A stretch of 64,000 bases of DNA from an uncultured Gammaproteobacteria bacterium (GCA_951812995.1 CATOTD010000001.1:124001-188000), one strand, 5' to 3'; positions 23,661 to 33,775 are shown, numbered from the stretch's first letter. Numbers and translations: made by a program. Notes: a model not told the origin generated them from the letters alone.

Positions 23661-24757
23661 GGCAACCTCTATTAATGCAATCACTTTCCAATTTATTGGC
23701 TCAGAGAGGTTAAAACAATAACCAATTTGATCCAAAAAGCCGGTAGTCTCCGTACAGCCCTGTTCTCGGCTTTACTTTGTTTTCAAGACGCACTGACCCG
23801 TTTCAGAAAGCATAAACGCCTCATGTTGTACCTTAGATTCATCAAGCCGATATGCATGCTTGTTCGCGTAATGCCAATGCAAGGAAACGCTTTGCGGCGT
23901 AAATTGCGCTGTGCTCCAAACATAGGTGCGACCCGACTGCGAACTTTGGAGCGCGTGCGCTTACCTTGCGCCTTGAGAAACGCTACTTTTTCCTCTGACC
24001 GATAGGCACTGTCAGCCCAGACATCTTTACTGGTATTGCTGTCATCTGGCAGGTCGGCAAAAACCTGCGCATCATGGACGCTGGCATCAGTGACCTGATA
24101 GTCACGAATCAACTTGTTGTCATGGTCTATCTGTATGTGGTTCTTGTAAGCAAAATGGCTACGGCTATGTTTCTTCGTCCAGCGGACAGGGACAGCGCCT
24201 GCCTTAATCCGTGCATTGTCTTCCCAACGGTTACGCGGCAACAGTGCCGGAATGATCGAGGAGGCAACTATCTGACCCTTGCGAGTGATATAAGCCGCCT
24301 GGTTCAACGACAACTGCTCAAACAACGATGCCATCAGACCCAGCGCCGCTAACCGATGCTTGAATGCCCAGCAGGTTTTGGTATCAGCGACTCGTTGCTG
24401 CCTAGCAAGACCCAGAAACTGCTGAAAACTGCAACGGTCTTCGATTTGGTATTCCAACTGAGCATCGCTAAGACCATACAGATTTTGCACAAGCAGTCCC
24501 TTGAACATCATCACTACGTTTGTTGGGCGTTGCCCGCCTGACGCTTACGTTGTTTCTCATGAACCTTGTTCAATAACGACCGAAAAGATTCCCAGTCAAC
24601 CGTCTTTTCCAGTTCAGGCAGAGGATTACCCAACTGTTTGAGACGATAGTCTTGAAGATTAAACAGAGAACCGAAAATGTCATTGCTCATGGAAGTTTCT
24701 TTGGCAGTTTGGACAACTTCAACATTGTACCAAATAACGTAATTAATAGAGATAGCC
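23661..24757 (-). mobile_element. IS-B copy 1 (IS5-type), transposase split in two frames
   Basis: ORFs 24514..24690 and 23783..24514; ends GGCAACCTCTATTAAT / ATTAATAGAGATAGCC; second copy at 61018..62072. Confidence 0.9.
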
Positions 24758-24850
24758 TGATGAGGGGTTTCGCCAGGCAGTTTTGTAATAGTACGGAACC
24801 AACTGGCAGATGAGCCATTGCGTTTAGGTTTTTGCAGTCCACATCCTTTG

Positions 24851-27064
24851 TTAAAATCTATTTTCCGCTTTGATTTTCTTAAAAATATCTTCGACCTGAT
24901 CCTTTAACTGCGCGTTATTTTTTTGAATTTTCGCAAGGCGTTCAATTGCTTTATCGTATGGCAGTAACAGATTTATATTTTCTTTTTGTCTGGTGAAGTA
25001 GTTTCTACTTGATGAGGAGACTTGATTGCTCCAGGCATCTATAAATTTCACAAATTGAGTGTCTTCAGAAGTATCTTCACGAAATTTTTTCCGAATTTGA
25101 CCATTATCATCTACTTGGCTCCAGCCACAGAGTAGTTCGCCTGGTCGCGGCGTTTGAAAAATCTGCTCAAAAGTCATTTTTTCAAAGCGCGTCTTTAGGA
25201 TATTTGCGATGCTCGTGAATTCTTTCTCGTCAAAAAGCCACTTGCTCTCTGGCCGCTTGTCGTTTCCATATATTCCGTGCGCGAACGTTTCACGTCTCAA
25301 TAAGTCAACCAGCCAGCCTATGGCTTTACCATCCTCAAATGCGGCCTTTGTTACATCAGTAGCATTTTCTCCGATACGCGCACGCAAAACCTGAAGCAGT
25401 TTCTCTGCTTCATGCCAACCGCGTCCCTGATTTTTTACATCCGTATCCATTACATCGGCCAGGCTACGCAGAATCATGGCTGAACGTTTGGCATTCAGAC
25501 CGCTCGGCTGAAAATCAGCAAGACGTGCGATGGCCGTGACTGCCTTGATTCCGCCGCCAATCGTTTTTTCAGAAAACCACTTTGCTAGAATTTTATTGAC
25601 ATCTGCGTGCCCGATGTCAGCGGCACTTAGAAGTTCGCTCTGCTCTGTTTCTGTAAATGCCCCTGTTGGATTTGCTAGAGCAAAGTATAAGCGAAAGTGA
25701 TCAGGGCTTGCTAATCGCTGCGCTTGAATATTTGCGTTTTTTACTTCAGGGTCTACTTTCATAAATATCTTACGCTCTTGTTGATCTTCATCATTTTTGA
25801 TCAAGTCGAATATTTGTGTACCTGGTAATATTCCGTCTAGAAAAACCCTGAAGCGGTCGTCTTGTAACTCTCTGTCTTGCTTAAATATTGAATCTAATTC
25901 GTCAGCCATACGCTTTTTTTTCTGACCATCCGGAATATATGTATTTCCGTCGGCAGCGGCCGCCATTTCCATGCAGTATTCCTCGATCCAATAGTAAAGC
26001 TCTGGGTTAGCACCTCGAACCATCTGCAGCCACACCATATCCGCAAGATCGACTTTATCGCTTAGGGCGGGCCAGAAGTACTCAACTGAGTCAAGTACCC
26101 GATTTACATCTCTTGGTGTCTGTAGAAATAGTCCAGCAGAATAATCCATTACACTTTCAAGTCGGTAAATTGCTTCGTTTCTAGTGCCTTTTGCAAACTG
26201 ATCCAAGCCCTTGTGCAACATATTTCGAAGTGCAAAAGGTTCTGGTCTAGGGATTGGTATAGAGATTTGAACAATTTTTTCCAAAAATGCGCGTCCTTGA
26301 GATACGCCAATATCTTTGCAAATGGCCTCTGCAATGATTTTCGGGTCATAACACAAAATGTAAATGATCGAGCCAAAATCGGCGACGGCGCGAACCAGTC
26401 GCAAAATCTCAGAAACCTCCCGCGGCTCCAGCCTATCCACATCATCTATAGTGACAATAATGCGTCTATCTAATTTTTTAAGTTTTTCGTCTAATTTGGA
26501 TTTTATCTCTGCTAGTGGGCGGATGTTATTCTCCTCGTTGACAATATTTTGTGCGACATCTAATGTTTTTTGTACCGGTTTGGCTAACGGGACTTCGGCA
26601 CTTGCAGCAAGGTCAGCTATAGTTGAGCCAACACCTATCAAGCGTCCAGCATAGCCGCCGATCATTCGCTTTACATCGCTAGCGTTCTCCCCCGGTTTCG
26701 TTGCGATTGCCGTGGAAAGCTCAGCAAAGAACAAAGCGATCAGAGCGTCACGATCCTTAATAAGCCAGGGCCGAAAATCTACAACTATTGGTGAGTTCTT
26801 TTCTTTCAATGCGTTTTGCGTTAGCCGAAAATCCACAACAATGGGTGAGTTATCTTCTTTTTCTTTCAATGCGTTTTGCGTCAATTGAAGCAGGCTGGTT
26901 TTGCCAGAGCCCCACTTGCCCTCAAGACCTAAAACTATGCCATCCTCAAATTTTGGATCATTGGCAAGGGATGCAGCCAATTGGTTTGCCATCTCGGAAA
27001 AGCCGAGACTGTCGTCTTTGCTGTCTTCAATAGGTTGTCGCCCACGATAGTTATTCATGTTCAC
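24851..27064 (-). CDS. KAP-family P-loop NTPase
   Basis: GLEGKWGSGKTSLLQLTQ Walker A, RRIIVTIDDVDRLEP Walker B; KAP-type layout. Confidence 0.85.
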   Translation of the reverse strand: MNMNNYRGRQPIEDSKDDSLGFSEMANQLAASLANDPKFEDGIVLGLEGKWGSGKTSLLQLTQNALKEKEDNSPIVVDFRLTQNALKEKNSPIVVDFRPWLIKDRDALIALFFAELSTAIATKPGENASDVKRMIGGYAGRLIGVGSTIADLAASAEVPLAKPVQKTLDVAQNIVNEENNIRPLAEIKSKLDEKLKKLDRRIIVTIDDVDRLEPREVSEILRLVRAVADFGSIIYILCYDPKIIAEAICKDIGVSQGRAFLEKIVQISIPIPRPEPFALRNMLHKGLDQFAKGTRNEAIYRLESVMDYSAGLFLQTPRDVNRVLDSVEYFWPALSDKVDLADMVWLQMVRGANPELYYWIEEYCMEMAAAADGNTYIPDGQKKKRMADELDSIFKQDRELQDDRFRVFLDGILPGTQIFDLIKNDEDQQERKIFMKVDPEVKNANIQAQRLASPDHFRLYFALANPTGAFTETEQSELLSAADIGHADVNKILAKWFSEKTIGGGIKAVTAIARLADFQPSGLNAKRSAMILRSLADVMDTDVKNQGRGWHEAEKLLQVLRARIGENATDVTKAAFEDGKAIGWLVDLLRRETFAHGIYGNDKRPESKWLFDEKEFTSIANILKTRFEKMTFEQIFQTPRPGELLCGWSQVDDNGQIRKKFREDTSEDTQFVKFIDAWSNQVSSSSRNYFTRQKENINLLLPYDKAIERLAKIQKNNAQLKDQVEDIFKKIKAENRF
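26771..26882 (-). repeat. imperfect in-frame tandem duplication within the KAP NTPase gene
   Basis: ccgaaaatc(t/c)acaac(t/a)a(t/a)(t/g)ggtgagtt...ttctttcaatgcgttttgcgt twice; protein LTQNALKEKEDNSPIVVDFR / LTQNALKEKNSPIVVDFR. Confidence 0.93.
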
Positions 27065-27460
27065 CTCTATTTATGAGTCTCTTAAAATATACTTCTTCAT
27101 ACCAAATGATATTGCCATTTTCAATGGCGATAGTGGAAAAATTATCGGTGATAATGTCTCAGAATTTTGCCCAATCTTTCAGGGCCGCTTTTTTCGGAAA
27201 ATGTCGCATGGTTTCGGAAAACTCACCACAAGTCGAATAAAAACGGTTATGCGTGGCAGATTTTAAATTACGCCCTAAAAACGCTTGATTGCACTCAAAT
27301 ACGGGCAAACTGGCGGCAAAAATGCAGTTTTATTCGACAATCTACACTATTGGGACTGTCGTTCAGCAAGGTGCTTTTCAACTTCATTCTGGCTTAGTCC
27401 GGAAGTGCTAACGTCTAGCGGATCAAGCGTATTTTCACTTAGATAGTATGCTGTATGGGT

Positions 27461-28438
27461 TTAATCCCCTACGGTCTTGCCCCCTGCATACTCACCTTTA
27501 TTGAGTGCCTTGACTGGAGATACGAATCCCTGCGGCTTCAGCGCTATGAGCGAGCAGGTCAGTTTCTGTATGATATTTTCTGCCGTATTACCGATTATAA
27601 ATCCGGGAATGCCGGTGCGCGCCACCGTTCCCATTACCAGAATATCGATACCTTTATCCTGAACAAGATCAGGAATCAGTGTTGTCGCTTTTCCACGCAA
27701 ATGGTGAATATGTTGCGCACCAACAATTTCAGAAGATTTAATCAGCTCATCTAAGGCGGCGCGATGCTGATTCTGCGCTTTAAGCACTGTTTGCGTTATT
27801 TCGTCATCCGATGTTTTAATCCACATATTACCGCGCAGATACGCTTCAAACTCATAATCCCAACAGGCAATAATATGTAGCTCGCCACTACAGCTATCTG
27901 CCAGTCGGCGCGAAAGTTCCAACATGCGTCTGGATAAATGCGCCGCTGATGGCTCTTGACTTTCCGGATCAATGGCTACTGCCACCTGAATATGTTGGCG
28001 TGACTGGTTAAGCGGGCGGCACAACCATACGGGTACTGGACACTTACGCAGTAAATCCATATCAATCGCTTTAAAGCCGCTTTTTTTATCCCGTGGCGTA
28101 GCTTCTTTAATGACCAGATCATGCCCCTGTTGTAGCACATGCTGGATAATGTTGATGGTCGGTGTTTTATCGCCCACCAGTGCCATGGAAATATCGACCG
28201 AGCCTGCTTCTATCTTAATGGCTGCCTGCGTCGCTTTGACCAAAGTTTTAGTCTGTTCCAGCAATGATTCCTCGTATTTTTTCCGATGCTCAGGAAACTT
28301 ATCAGGAAATGCCGGGCGTACAATCAATATTTTTAATGGAGCCCCATTGTTGCGTGCCAAGTTGAGTGCCTGTTTCAGCCCCTCGGTTTCATCCATAGTG
28401 CCATGGCTGACATAAAGTAAATTATGATAATGACGCAT
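27461..28438 (-). CDS. universal stress protein, tandem domain (UspE-like)
   Basis: HNLLYVSHGTMDETEGLKQALNLARNNGAPLKIL...; GTVARTGIPGFIIGNTAENIIQKLTCSLIALKP. Confidence 0.85.
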   Translation of the reverse strand: MRHYHNLLYVSHGTMDETEGLKQALNLARNNGAPLKILIVRPAFPDKFPEHRKKYEESLLEQTKTLVKATQAAIKIEAGSVDISMALVGDKTPTINIIQHVLQQGHDLVIKEATPRDKKSGFKAIDMDLLRKCPVPVWLCRPLNQSRQHIQVAVAIDPESQEPSAAHLSRRMLELSRRLADSCSGELHIIACWDYEFEAYLRGNMWIKTSDDEITQTVLKAQNQHRAALDELIKSSEIVGAQHIHHLRGKATTLIPDLVQDKGIDILVMGTVARTGIPGFIIGNTAENIIQKLTCSLIALKPQGFVSPVKALNKGEYAGGKTVGD

Positions 28439-28639
28439 ATAAAGACTCCTTTTTTACTGTGATGACCCCATCGAAACCCTCGCTAAAGCAGATGTTTTTC
28501 TTTTATTTTCAGCTTACGCCAGCCAATCATAGAAAAAACACTATTTTAAGTAAACCAAAATAGAAATTAATTATAAATTAAGGATACGCTAGTTATGCTA
28601 AGCCTACCTTTACATCTTGCAGATCCGCGACTGTGTTGA

Positions 28640-28800
28640 GTCGGGCTAGTGTCGCTCCTCGTAGGCTAGGCGTGGTTGGGCTGGGGTGTGGCCGGGTTGA
28701 GCTGAGTCGGGCCGGGGTCGGTTTGGGTTGGGCTGAGTCGGGCCGGGCCGGGGGTGTGGTTGGGCTGTGTTGAGCTGAGTCAAGTCGAGCCGGGCGGCGT
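28640..28800 (+). repeat. G-rich degenerate pentamer (RGYYG) tract T1
   Basis: gttgagctgagtcgggccggggtcggtttgggttgggctgagtcgggccggg... Confidence 0.75.
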
Positions 28801-28885
28801 TGGCCAAGGATGCGGCCGCTGACACTTACCCGAGCTGTGCCGCTACGCTATGATGGGCGCAATTTGCGATAAGGTCTAGACACCC

Positions 28886-29947
28886 ATGCCTATCTACGAG
28901 TTTACCAGCGACGCAATCTGCCCAATCCACAAGACCACCTTCAGCCAGAAACAGCTACAGGAGCGGTACGACCTGCAACGCCTGCTACGGGCCAACATCG
29001 CTGTGATCGCGCCCGATGTTCTGGTGATTGCCGAAGAGTTTGGGGACTGGGACGAGTCGCGGCGGCGCATCGATCTCCTCGGCATCGACCGCGATGCCAA
29101 CCTCGTCGTGATCGAACTCAAGCGAACGGAAGACGGCGGCCACATGGAGTTACAGGCGGTCCGCTATGCGGCGATGGTCTCAACCATGACCTTCGACCAG
29201 GCCGCCGAGGCATTCAAACGCTATCTCACAAAGATCGACCAAACTGAGACGGATGCAGAGGCCGAACTGCTCGATTTTCTTGGGTGGGATGAGCCCGATG
29301 AAGATGCCTTCGCACAGGACGTGCGGATTGTCCTGACCGCGGCCGAGTTTGGCCGCGAGCTGACCACCTCGGTGCTCTGGCTCATCGAACGAGCCGTTGA
29401 CATTCGCTGCGTGCGCCTTCAGCCCTATAGTATTGATGACCGAGTGCTGGTTGACGTTCAGCAGATCATCCCGTTGCCCGAGGTGGCAGAATATCAAGTC
29501 CAGATCAGCGAGAAGAAACGCAAGGGGCGTGCACCGCGCTCGGGCATAAAAGACCCCCGCTATGATGTCACCCTCGGTGAGCGCCAGTTGTCAATGCTTT
29601 GGAAGCGGCACGCCATTTATCAGATATTCCGCTATCTCGTGGAAAACGGCGTTGCCCCGGCGCAGATCGCCGAGCAATGCGGCAAGATGGCCAAGCATGC
29701 CCTCGTGTCGGTCGATGGCGAGGTGGTGGGAGATGAATTTTCTCGCTTGGCGAAGGAGGCCCTAGCCAAGGAGGGACGGAGTTCCAATCTCACACGTTTC
29801 TTTAGCAAAGACGACGAGTTGGTGTACTTCGGTGGGCGCACCTATGCGTTCTCGAACCAATGGGGTGGTGAAAATTGGGAGCAGGCCATGCACAACATAC
29901 ACAATGCCTACACGGATAAGGGGATCGATTTCACCAAATCAGACTAG
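28886..29947 (+). CDS. putative PD-(D/E)XK nuclease-like protein, GC-rich
   Basis: RRIDLLGIDRDANLVVIELKRTEDGGHMELQAVRYAAMV resembles a D...ExK core; flanked by RGYYG tracts. Confidence 0.65.
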   Translation: MPIYEFTSDAICPIHKTTFSQKQLQERYDLQRLLRANIAVIAPDVLVIAEEFGDWDESRRRIDLLGIDRDANLVVIELKRTEDGGHMELQAVRYAAMVSTMTFDQAAEAFKRYLTKIDQTETDAEAELLDFLGWDEPDEDAFAQDVRIVLTAAEFGRELTTSVLWLIERAVDIRCVRLQPYSIDDRVLVDVQQIIPLPEVAEYQVQISEKKRKGRAPRSGIKDPRYDVTLGERQLSMLWKRHAIYQIFRYLVENGVAPAQIAEQCGKMAKHALVSVDGEVVGDEFSRLAKEALAKEGRSSNLTRFFSKDDELVYFGGRTYAFSNQWGGENWEQAMHNIHNAYTDKGIDFTKSD

Positions 29948-30118
29948 CCAGATCAGCCTGGTCAGCCGTCCGTCCGTAGACCGACTGTTGCAATAACCTG
30001 ATATGATGATGAACCTTGTGCTTGCCGACACGGTTATCGCTCAGACTGACGATGCGATAGCCGACTGGTCAAGCCTCTCATCCAGCTTGCGCACCACCCA
30101 CAACCTACCATCCGAGCT

Positions 30119-30509
30119 GAGAACTTTGCATAAAACACCACACTTGAAGATTTTTTATTCTGGCTATGGCTCAATTTTAAGCCATTAGGGGTGGTGTGGT
30201 CAAGACGAGCGTGGGTTGAGCTGGGTTGAGCTGAGTCGGGTTGGATCGAGCCAGGGCGTGGTTGGTCAGGGGTGTGGTTGGGTTGAGCTGGTCTGGGTGT
30301 GGTTAGGCCGGGGCGGCGTTGGCCAGGGGTGTGGTTGGGTCGGGGCGGGTTGGGTTGGGTCGAGCCGGGATGTGTTTGAGCGTGGCCGGGATGTGGTTGA
30401 TCTGGGTTGATCTGAGTCAAGTCGGGCCGGGGCTGAGTTGAGTGTGGTCGGGTTGGGTTGGGTTGGGCTGGGCCGGGTCGGACAAGTATCGCTTTAGTGC
30501 AAAGGTCTC
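30119..30509. mobile_element. MITE-like element copy 1 containing RGYYG tract T2
   Basis: Ends GAGAACTTTGCAT / GTGCAAAGGTCTC; internal hairpin ATGGCTCAATTTTAAGCCAT; counterpart at 45138..46525. Confidence 0.7.
30205..30483 (+). repeat. RGYYG pentamer tract T2 with G-quadruplex-type runs
   Basis: GGTTG AGCTG GGTTG AGCTG AGTCG GGTTG...; GGGTTGGGTTGGGTTGGGCTGGGCCGGG at 30450..30477. Confidence 0.85.
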
Positions 30510-30568
30510 GCACTGCGTTGCTCGTCCTTAAACGCGGCTCGCAGATTGCCGTTGCCGTTTTAACTCAA

Positions 30569-31871
30569 CTGGAAGCCTCTAAAAACCGTGCATTTTGTGG
30601 TGTGATCTGATTCACTTGATGTGGGAGGATTTTGTTTATGCACGCACCTGGATTGTTTGATTTGACGGATCATTTGGCGCGGCTTTCGGCGATGGGATAT
30701 CCGCTTGAGGTTTTGGAGCGGCACGTTGATTTCGAAGTGTTTCGCCCAGTTCTTGTTGAAGCGCTTGGCTATGGGGAACGTCCCAAAGGTGGTCGCCCGC
30801 CCTATGATGCCGTTGTGATGTTCAAGGTGCTGGTGTTGGCCTCGATGCACAATCTGAGCGATGAGCGGATGGAGTTTCTCATTCGTGACCGTTTCAGTTG
30901 GTTGCGGTTCCTGGGATTTCAAATCGGGGAGCCGACACCTGATCAGAAGACGATCTGGCTTTTCAGAGAGAAGCTGACCTAGGCGGGTGTCTTCAAGGCC
31001 CTGTTTGCCGCGTTTGAAGCTCAGCTCTGCGCGCGGGGATACAAACCGACCGGCGGTCAGATTGTGGATGTCACGTTGGTCTTTGCCCCGCGCCAGCGGA
31101 TGACGAAAGAAGAGAAAGCGCGCGCCAAGGCAGGTGAGACCGCATCTGACATCTGGCCCGATGGTCTGTCCAAGGCAGCGCAGAAAGACACCGATGCGCG
31201 TTGGACGGTCAAGTATTCAAAGGCCAAGACGACCAAGGAGGGTGAGGAGGACGCGGGCCTTGTCGATATTTCGGTTCCCCACTTTGGGTACAAGAACCAC
31301 GTGTCCATAGACCGCAAATGGCGCTTCATCCGGGGTGAGACTGGCACGAATGCGGCTCGCTACGACGGGCATGAACGCTCCTCGGTTCTGGACGAGACAA
31401 ACAGCTCGAAGGCGGTTTGGGCCGATACTGGATATCGGTCGTCCAAGAACGAAGACTGGCTCAAAGCGCAAGGGTACCGCTCACATATCCATCGCAAGAA
31501 GCCACGCGGCAAACCCATGGCCAGGCATATTCGCCAGGGCAACGCGACACGCTCCGCCATCCGCGCCTGTGTTCGGCTACGAGAAAGGGCCCATGGCTCT
31601 GACCATCCGCTCAATCGGCCAAACCCGTGCGAAGGCCCGCATGACCATGGCCAACCTGAGCTACAACTTCCGCCGTCTCATTTTCCACGAGCGACGACAG
31701 GCCACAGCCTGACTCCGCCCAAATTCCGGAAATACCCGCCCTGGCAGTCCCAAACAGCGCAACACAGCCTCAAATACCACCGACCTTGACCTTCACACCC
31801 ACTATGCGGGTGACAACGACTGGTGCTCGCGTCAAAACCCATCCAGAATCAGCGTTGTTCGAGGTCTCCAA
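30569..31871 (+). mobile_element. IS-A copy 2 (IS5-type), disrupted transposase
   Basis: ORFs 30632..30982 and 31064..31789; same TAG as copy 1. Confidence 0.92.
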
Positions 31872-32459
31872 CTTGGCAACCTGACATACTGATCCGAATC
31901 TGTGCCCTCTGCGTAGGTCATAAAACTTCACCATCCATTGTAAAAATCGTTAGCACCCTTCCCTCCCCCTTTGCATGGTCATCAAAACCGTCCGCACAGA
32001 GGCCAACAATACGGTTCATAATGAAAATTTGCGATTTTTACCTCAATAAGTGCGACACTTGGGAAATGCGGGTACAGTGTTCTGGCGGGAGTGAACAAGC
32101 ATCCAGAATATGTTTTTCACCATCGGAGCACACGCGCAGTAACTTGATATTGTATATTTAACGCAAGTTCAAGACAGGTTTGTACCACGGACCTGGTTTA
32201 TATCCGACAGCGACATACACTCAAAGCGATTCGGTCTTTAAGATACATTGTTAGAGAGTGATTGACACTTGCTTGTTTATATACTTATTTTTGGTGTAAT
32301 CACTTATTTTGGTGTAGTATCCATGCTGAAAATGTGGGCTAAATGAACGGTTGCGCTGGCAACAGAATTATCGAATATTTATATAGATATAAACTATATA
32401 CAACAAAAACCTAGAATATTTGTCTGGTATAGAAAATACGAATAAGTAAAATTTCAAAT

Positions 32460-32846
32460 ATGGGCGACTCAAAACAAACAGTAGTGGTGGTAGATGACAA
32501 TATTACTGTACGAGCACTATTTAAGCGTAGTACGGAAAATCTGGCAGTCGACTTAATTGATTTTGAATCCGCAGCGATGGCTATGGAATACCTCACGGAT
32601 AACAAACCAGGCCTGCTTTTTCTGGATATTATTATGCCCGACAAAGATGGCCTTACTTTTTTGTCAGAATTAAGAAAATTACCGTTGCATCGAGATACCC
32701 CCGTAATAATGATTACTTCAAAAGATTATGCACAGGATAGAATGCTTGCAAATGAACTAGGGGCATTAAAATTTATTACTAAACCGATGCCAATGCGAGC
32801 AATTACCGATATAATCATGGAGCATTTTAATGAAGATAATCATTAA
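32460..32846 (+). CDS. single-domain response regulator (receiver domain)
   Basis: VVVVDDNITVRALF...LLFLDIIMPDKDGLTFL...VIMITSK receiver motifs. Confidence 0.9.
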   Translation: MGDSKQTVVVVDDNITVRALFKRSTENLAVDLIDFESAAMAMEYLTDNKPGLLFLDIIMPDKDGLTFLSELRKLPLHRDTPVIMITSKDYAQDRMLANELGALKFITKPMPMRAITDIIMEHFNEDNH

Positions 32847-32863
32847 TTAGCCAATAATAACCC

Positions 32864-33775
32864 ATGATCAAATCCTATCTCCGCTTTTGGGGTGTACGAG
32901 GATCGTATGCTTCACCCTTTCTAACGCACCTTAAAGTTGGCGGCAACACATCATGTGTTGAAATAAATGTAGATGATCATGTGCTTATCTGTGATGCGGG
33001 CACGGGCATCATCCCATTCGGCGATAAAATTATAGCAGAGGGCATAAACAAGAATCTATTGATTGTATTCACACATTACCATTGGGATCATATATGCGGA
33101 TTACCCTTCTTTAAGCCAGCCTTTATACCCGATTGGAATATCAATTTTTTCGGTCCTGGCGAATCAATTCGGGAAATGAAACAAACACTTAACTCCCAAA
33201 TGCAAACACCCTATTTTCCAGTCGGGGCCGAAAACTGGATGGCCAACATTGATTACATCAATCCCAGGACGACAGAATTAAGTAGCGGACCTATCAAGAT
33301 AACCTATTATAACGTCCATCATCCAGGCATTACCTATGGCTATAAAATCAAGGCTGGTAGCAAAACTATCATCTACGTTTCTGATAATGAATGTCAATTT
33401 CTCGACAAATCCATCAAACAAAAAATGATCGAGTTTAGTGAAGAAGAACAACAGATGTTCAAGACGATGAACCAGGAAGAATATAAACACGAATTAAAGG
33501 CAATACAGGATGCTGATATTCTGATTCATGATGCGCAATATACGCCCGAAGATTACGAAAAAAAACGTGGCTGGGGCCATTCATGTTATGTTGATGTTGT
33601 AAACTACGCCATTGATGCCAGAGTAAAAGAATTATATCTTTATCATCATGATCCCTGTAATGATGATGACGCTATCGACAAAATTTATGAGAATTGCCAG
33701 ACAATCATTCAACAAAGAGGGGCATTGTTAAAATGTCATGTCGCTCGAGAAGGCCTGGAAATAAACCTCGCATGA
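32864..33775 (+). CDS. MBL-fold metallo-hydrolase
   Basis: LRFWGVRGSYASP...VGGNTSCVEI...ICDAGTGI...FTHYHWDHICGLPFF. Confidence 0.88.
   Translation: MIKSYLRFWGVRGSYASPFLTHLKVGGNTSCVEINVDDHVLICDAGTGIIPFGDKIIAEGINKNLLIVFTHYHWDHICGLPFFKPAFIPDWNINFFGPGESIREMKQTLNSQMQTPYFPVGAENWMANIDYINPRTTELSSGPIKITYYNVHHPGITYGYKIKAGSKTIIYVSDNECQFLDKSIKQKMIEFSEEEQQMFKTMNQEEYKHELKAIQDADILIHDAQYTPEDYEKKRGWGHSCYVDVVNYAIDARVKELYLYHHDPCNDDDAIDKIYENCQTIIQQRGALLKCHVAREGLEINLA

Noticed and set aside
30034-30513. 159-aa proline-rich ORF (RPGPAQPNPTRPHSTQPRPDLTQ...) antisense to tract T2
   Set aside because: Generated by the pentamer tract (period 5 gives period-15 codon patterns and few stops); no RBS and it crosses the MITE-like element ends.
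32275-32325. Short tandem-like repeat (acttatttttggtgtaatc / acttattttggtgtagtatc) upstream of the response regulator
   Set aside because: Only two imperfect copies; could be chance or a minor regulatory repeat, insufficient support.
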